Shown piece by piece: positions 59,724 through 64,000 of a stretch of 64,000 nt of DNA. The translations under genes and the position numbers were made by a program. The notes beneath the pieces are model-generated. The model worked only from the letters and a program-made list of their open reading frames with translations. It did not search any database and was not told where the DNA came from. Origin of the DNA: Anaerolineae bacterium (lineage in GTDB: Bacteria; Chloroflexota; Anaerolineae; Aggregatilineales; Phototrophicaceae); assembly GCA_017303635.1 (NCBI GenBank), contig JAFLCG010000002.1, positions 468,918 through 532,917 on the forward strand, read 5' to 3'. How positions within the stretch are numbered: position 1 is the stretch's first letter; every line of letters starts with the position of its first letter.

Positions 59724-60722
59724 TCAGTCTTCCACCTCACGCCCCAGGCTATCCAGCGCCTGCTTCTCAAAGTCCCAGATGTCCAGCGCATTCTGATTCT
59801 TCCAAAGCAGTTTGAGTCTTCGCAGCCCATCCACGTTCTCTTTAGTCCATTCACGGGCAAACGCCCCGGAACGGATTTCTTCCAGCGTTAGTTCCATCAG
59901 TCGTTCCAGGCGGTTATCAAAAAAGCGTTCCAGGCGGCTCAGCGCCCCGTACTGGGTGGTTTGTGGCTGACGCTGCAGAAGGGCCTGCAAACCGGATTCG
60001 GCCATCCGTTCAAAGAAGTAGCTGAGTTCGCCGGAAAGATATAACTCGGCAAAAGCAATATCGGTTGGATAGCCTTTATCCAGCAAGACACCGACCGCCG
60101 TCGTCAAGGTTTGATAGAGCAAAGGAAGCACGGTCTGCTGGGCAAAGAGATCCAGTTCGGCTTCGCGTTCAAAGGTGATTTCGATACCACCCGCTTTCAG
60201 CGCACCAATGCCTTTCGCCAGCGCCAGCAGCACAGGCCAGGCTTCACCCCGCGCATCCTGAGCGATGGAAAGATAGCTCAGATAACCTTCGCCCGACAGG
60301 AACTTCTCTCGTACCCCGGCTGCCATGATCCGGGGTGCCAGCAAGCCCACATCGACAAACGGCGGCGGTTCGATGTAGCCGAAGGTCACATTGTAGGCGC
60401 TGCTGAAGACCAGCATCGAACCCCGGCGCAGATAAGGGGCAATCTGGTCAATATAAGCCTGAACCATGACCTCATTGGGCATCAGAATGAAGTTCACCTG
60501 CGCCTTCTTGACTGCTTCATCCAGGTCAAAGGCGGAAAATCCATCAGCGGTTGCGTCACGGCGGCCATCATCGCTGTGGGTTCCGATGATCACCCGCACC
60601 CCGCTGTCCCGCAGGTTGAGCGCCACCGGACGGCCCAGGTTGCCATAGCCAATCACGCCGACGAGTTTCTCGTTCAGGTGGCTGAGGTCGCCATCGTCCT
60701 CCTGATAGACCATGAATGCCAT
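59724..60722 (-). CDS. ketol-acid reductoisomerase-like NAD(P)-binding protein
   Basis: A 332-residue protein of the KARI fold. The nucleotide motif is GVIGYGNLGRPVALNLRDSG, very like IlvC. The helical knot domain starts near EITFEREAELDLFAQQTVLP. In active IlvC this reads DLFGEQ, where aspartate and glutamate bind magnesium; here the glutamate is Gln195. The IlvC histidine in the AHGFNI segment is also gone (FSSAYNVTFG). The fold is kept, but normal ketol-acid reduction is unlikely. No ilv genes are nearby. It may act on another substrate or be regulatory; that is open. Confidence 0.78.
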   Translation of the reverse strand: MAFMVYQEDDGDLSHLNEKLVGVIGYGNLGRPVALNLRDSGVRVIIGTHSDDGRRDATADGFSAFDLDEAVKKAQVNFILMPNEVMVQAYIDQIAPYLRRGSMLVFSSAYNVTFGYIEPPPFVDVGLLAPRIMAAGVREKFLSGEGYLSYLSIAQDARGEAWPVLLALAKGIGALKAGGIEITFEREAELDLFAQQTVLPLLYQTLTTAVGVLLDKGYPTDIAFAELYLSGELSYFFERMAESGLQALLQRQPQTTQYGALSRLERFFDNRLERLMELTLEEIRSGAFAREWTKENVDGLRRLKLLWKNQNALDIWDFEKQALDSLGREVED

Positions 60723-60937
60723 GCGGGGTTGCTCCGGGTAGCGGTATCAATGCGCGACAGGTTGCTACAGCCTACTGATTATGAAGAGAAATGGAAAGCC
60801 GGGAAATAGCGAAGCGACGCCAATAACGCACCTTTATTGGGCCGCACAGCCGCACTGAGGCATTACTGATTTCTGATCAAAATCTGAAATTCCAATACTT
60901 TGAAGTGTCAGAAGCAGTCCATGAACAGCTTCATATC

Positions 60938-61426
60938 CTATACAACTTGTCGTATCAGTCCCAAAAATACGATTAGACCAACCCAACACAGGATCACTAT
61001 TCCAACAGATAGAATGGCACGGGTCGTCGCAGGCATTGACGAACGCAGTACAGATGCACACCCATAGGCGCCGCCAAAGCCAATGGCAAATGGTAACGCG
61101 CCACCCAGAGTCAGGATTGGCATCCCTACACAGGCAGCGATTAATCCCCAACCCCACCAGGGAATGGGCGGCTTGGGGTTGAGAGGCTCGACTTTTTGAC
61201 CTGCAATACTGAGTTCAGGCTCGCCCAATAGATTGGGCTTTATGGTTGCAATCTGCTTGCCTACGGTAAACATACGTTCATTGCGTCCACGTCTTTGGAT
61301 TTCTGCAGGATGCAGAAGCATATCATTGACGCGAATTTCACCGGTGCCCCACCAACGTGGTGTGGTGACAGAGACCTGTACGGTTTGACCATCTATCGGT
61401 ATTTCCCAAGTCTGTGTAGGCACCAT
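60938..61426 (-). CDS. hypothetical membrane protein of 162 residues
   Basis: The first 80 residues look like a small beta-sandwich (QTWEIPIDGQTVQVSVTTPR, GEIRVNDMLLHPAE), followed by two or three hydrophobic helices with glycine-rich turns (LTLGGALPFAIGFGGAYG). I know no family for it. It ends the gene-poor stretch 60723-60937, in which I see nothing. The gene follows the oxidoreductase by 18 nt on the same strand and may share its transcript. Confidence 0.65.
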   Translation of the reverse strand: MVPTQTWEIPIDGQTVQVSVTTPRWWGTGEIRVNDMLLHPAEIQRRGRNERMFTVGKQIATIKPNLLGEPELSIAGQKVEPLNPKPPIPWWGWGLIAACVGMPILTLGGALPFAIGFGGAYGCASVLRSSMPATTRAILSVGIVILCWVGLIVFLGLIRQVV

Positions 61427-61444
61427 GAATATTCCTCCTGGTAT

Positions 61445-64000
61445 TTAGCGCACGTCTGACCAGGCAGTCGTGATGGCATCCTGCTGGGCTTTCATGGCGC
61501 GCAGCAACGCATCCTGATCGACCGGGATGGCATAGACTCGTACACCGGTGGCGTTGTAGATGGCGTTGCAGATGGCCGGGGTGGTATTGATCGACGGGAT
61601 TTCTCCCACCCCTTTGGCACCATACGGGCCTTCGGCGGCACGGTGCTCGACCAGGCGCGATACGATCTCTGGCGCGTGTTTGATGCTGGGCATCTTGTAA
61701 CGGGCCAGCAGCCGAGTCCAGGGAACACCATCTTCGATGATGAACTGCTCGGTCAGGCAGTTGCCCAGCGCCATGACAATGCCGCCTTCGATCTGCCCTT
61801 GCAGCATCAGTGGATTGATGGCGCGGCCAATATCCGTGCTGCTCAACACTTTCCTGACTAAAATTTCACCCGTTTCCAGATCAACCTCAACCAGTGCCGC
61901 CTGGGTAGCATAGCTGAAGGCGAAGTGCATATCGCCGCCACTGCCCAGCGGTTGGGTGGGCGGTGCCCAGTATTCGTGACGGGTGCGGGCTTCCAGACCG
62001 TTCGACTTCATCCACTGGACGACCTCGCCGACGGAAACGGTGCTGCCGTTGTAACGTAGCAAGCCCTCTTCATAGCGGATTTGTTCCGGCGGGACATCGA
62101 ACATTTCGGCGACCGACTGTGCCAGGGCATCGCGCAGGGCGCTGGCTGCCAACCGCGCCGCATTACCGGTCATGAAAGTCTGACGGGAGGCGGTGGTGGG
62201 GCCACCATTGGGCGTCAGATCGGTATCGCAGAGCAGGACGCGCACGCGGTCATAGGGGATATGGAGTTCTTCCGCTGCGCACTGGGCCACCACATGGGCA
62301 ATACCCTGCCCCATATCGGCAGCGGCAGTCCGCACCTGTACGCTACCATCTTCGTAGGCTTCGACTTCCGCTTCGGATTTATCCGGCGCACCGCCACCCA
62401 GGCCCGTATTCTTATAAGCACAGGCAATGCCCCAGGCGAAGGCTTTATGCCCTTCCCGCCAGGCCCACTGGAACTGCGGGGCAGGATGATGGCTGCGCAT
62501 ATCCCGTGTAACATCGTCAATCGTTTCCAGCAGACCGACCGACTCGCGCAGCAACTGACCGGTAGCGGTGGTTACACCGACCTTCTGGGCGTTGATCCGG
62601 CGCAGTTCAATCGGGTCGATCTGCAGCGCCGCTGCGATCTGATCCATGTTTTGCTCAACGGCAAAGGCCGACTGGGTGACGCCGAAGCCACGGAAGGCCC
62701 CCGACGGCACATTGTTGGTGTACATGGCATAACAGTCGATTTTGGCGTGGGGGACGTAATAGGGGCCGGTGGCGTGGGTGGTGGCGCGGGTCATCACTTT
62801 GTCGGAGAGGGAAGCATAAGCCCCGCCATCCCCGTACAACTCCGCCTCAACCGCCGTCAGACGCCCATCACGCTTGGCACCCGTCTTGATGCGAATGATG
62901 GTGGCATGGCGCTTGGGGTGGAAGATCAGCGATTCCTGCCGGGTGTAGAGCATTTTGACCGGGCGTCCGGTAACGGTTGCCAGCATGGACACATGAATCT
63001 GCCCGGCAATATCTTCCTTGCCGCCAAAACCGCCGCCGATCAGCGTACCGATGACCCGTACCTGTTCTTCTTCGAGACCCATGGCGCGGGCGATCTGGTT
63101 GCGATCCTGGTAGGGAATCTGTGAACCGACGTAGACCGTCAGCTTCTCGTGATCGGGGAAGCCCGCCGGAACACCGATGGCGCATTCCGGTTCCAGAAAG
63201 GCGTGTTCGGTCGTCGGGGTGTGATACTCGCGTTCAATGATGACGTCGGCTTCGGCAAAGCCCTGTTCAATATCCCCGTGCCGCACCTTGATGTGTTTGA
63301 GCAGGTTGCCGGTCGGGTGGTTAGGGTGCAGCACCGGGGCTTCCGGCGAGTGGGCAAACTTGGGATCCCCGACGACCGTCAGCGGTTCATAATCCACTTC
63401 GATCAGCGCCAACGCTTCCGCCGCGATTTCTTCACTCTCGGCAGCGACGATAGCGACGGCATCTCCTACATAGCGCACCACATCCTGGCAGAGCACCGGC
63501 CAATCCCGGTAGACCAGCCCGTGCAGGTTTTCCCCCGGTACGTCCGCGTGGGTCAGCACAGCCTGAACCCCAGGCACCTTTTTGGCCTGTTCGGTGTGGA
63601 TGCTCCGAATGCGGGCGTGCGGCAGCGGCGAGCGCAGCGTCCGGGCGAACAACATGCCGGGGAAGGTGATGTCATCGGTGTAGAGCGCTTTACCCGTCAC
63701 TTTTTCCACCACCTGCTGCGGGGAAACCGACCGACTGATCACATCCATCGGCTCATCAACTTCCGGCTCATTGACCGGCAAGGGTTCTGCACCGTGTTGG
63801 TCGCGGGCCGCTGATTGAATGGCCTGAATGACGCTGGTGTAACCGGTACAGCGGCAGTAGGTATCTTTGAGCGCGTGCTTGATATCCTCGACACCCGGTT
63901 CAGGGTTCTCAGTCAGCAGGGCGGAGGCAGTCATAATCAGGCCAGGGGTGCAAAAGCCGCACTGGACCGCCCCATGCCGGATGAACTCGCGCTGGAGCGG
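61445..64000 (-). CDS. [2Fe-2S]-molybdopterin oxidoreductase, fused subunits (5' end outside window)
   Basis: At least 851 residues are in the window and the frame is open at the right edge. The N-terminal part seen is the second half of a [2Fe-2S] domain (CGFCTPGLIM and DTYCRCTGYT). The molybdopterin domain follows directly, with GGFGGKEDI, GAFRGFGVTQ and the catalytic glutamate in GAKGVGEIPSINTTP. There is no FAD domain between them. This is the architecture of aldehyde oxidoreductases, whereas xanthine dehydrogenases have FAD in the chain or as a separate subunit. The aldehyde assignment rests on architecture only. Molybdate could come from the modA system. Confidence 0.92.
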   Translation of the reverse strand, partial: PLQREFIRHGAVQCGFCTPGLIMTASALLTENPEPGVEDIKHALKDTYCRCTGYTSVIQAIQSAARDQHGAEPLPVNEPEVDEPMDVISRSVSPQQVVEKVTGKALYTDDITFPGMLFARTLRSPLPHARIRSIHTEQAKKVPGVQAVLTHADVPGENLHGLVYRDWPVLCQDVVRYVGDAVAIVAAESEEIAAEALALIEVDYEPLTVVGDPKFAHSPEAPVLHPNHPTGNLLKHIKVRHGDIEQGFAEADVIIEREYHTPTTEHAFLEPECAIGVPAGFPDHEKLTVYVGSQIPYQDRNQIARAMGLEEEQVRVIGTLIGGGFGGKEDIAGQIHVSMLATVTGRPVKMLYTRQESLIFHPKRHATIIRIKTGAKRDGRLTAVEAELYGDGGAYASLSDKVMTRATTHATGPYYVPHAKIDCYAMYTNNVPSGAFRGFGVTQSAFAVEQNMDQIAAALQIDPIELRRINAQKVGVTTATGQLLRESVGLLETIDDVTRDMRSHHPAPQFQWAWREGHKAFAWGIACAYKNTGLGGGAPDKSEAEVEAYEDGSVQVRTAAADMGQGIAHVVAQCAAEELHIPYDRVRVLLCDTDLTPNGGPTTASRQTFMTGNAARLAASALRDALAQSVAEMFDVPPEQIRYEEGLLRYNGSTVSVGEVVQWMKSNGLEARTRHEYWAPPTQPLGSGGDMHFAFSYATQAALVEVDLETGEILVRKVLSSTDIGRAINPLMLQGQIEGGIVMALGNCLTEQFIIEDGVPWTRLLARYKMPSIKHAPEIVSRLVEHRAAEGPYGAKGVGEIPSINTTPAICNAIYNATGVRVYAIPVDQDALLRAMKAQQDAITTAWSDVR

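Overview
This 64 kb window, roughly 55-60% G+C, looks like chromosomal DNA of a Chloroflexota bacterium, probably near Anaerolineae. That assignment is an inference from gene content: a DnaD-type protein beside a DnaC-like loader, a caa3-type oxidase operon of the A2 type, a large MalT-family LuxR regulator, Uma2 and DUF2283 proteins, several membrane glycosyltransferase-like proteins, and secreted proteins with simple Sec signals. I see no rRNA, tRNA, CRISPR array, transposase or prophage.

Layout. 1-3.7 kb: helicase-loader ATPase (cut by the window edge, with two AAA+ modules in one chain), DnaD-like protein, hisS. 4.3-6.3 kb: an ABC exporter behind a leader that carries a tiny ORF and a hairpin pairing with the Shine-Dalgarno sequence. 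6.4-11.6 kb: zinc-ribbon membrane protein, nucleoside hydrolase, CPBP protease, DUF1868 protein, GT-C type membrane protein. 11.7-18.3 kb: cytochrome c oxidase operon (subunit II with heme c, A2-type subunit I, two subunit III-like proteins, an unassigned membrane protein, subunit IV). 18.3-22.2 kb: YfhO-like membrane protein, TolB-like propeller, cutC. 22.2-27.4 kb: complete CUT2 (RhaS/LsrB-like) sugar ABC transporter with a promoter, a LacI-type palindrome and a terminator. 27.4-36.1 kb: nucleotidyltransferase, map, Uma2, M23 peptidase-propeller, acyltransferase, MalT-like regulator, SDR. 36.1-43.3 kb: GT-C-like protein, PH-like membrane protein pair, Amt-PAS fusion, HEAT protein, VOC protein, single REC domain. 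43.3-51.6 kb: AAA+ ATPase, dnaN, GT9, TIR-TPR protein, short UvrA. 51.6-57.2 kb: DUF2283/nuclease-like overlapping pair, threonine synthase fused to a response-regulator domain, Ser/Thr kinase with propeller, modA. 57.2-64 kb: SH3 protein, two GNATs, a KARI-like protein with altered catalytic positions, a membrane protein, and a [2Fe-2S]-molybdopterin oxidoreductase that runs off the right edge.

The least ordinary signals are: the threonine synthase-REC fusion; the Amt channel ending in a bare PAS domain; the two-module DnaC-like ATPase; the leader-peptide attenuator before the ABC exporter; the overlapping DUF2283/PBECR-like pair; a KARI homologue lacking canonical catalytic residues; and several dispersed repeat families. 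The repeats include degenerate 7- and 8-nt tandem arrays, two of which are translated in frame inside membrane proteins, and palindromic intergenic elements whose copies show compensatory base changes. All coordinates and motifs were read by eye from the sequence; no database search was run.
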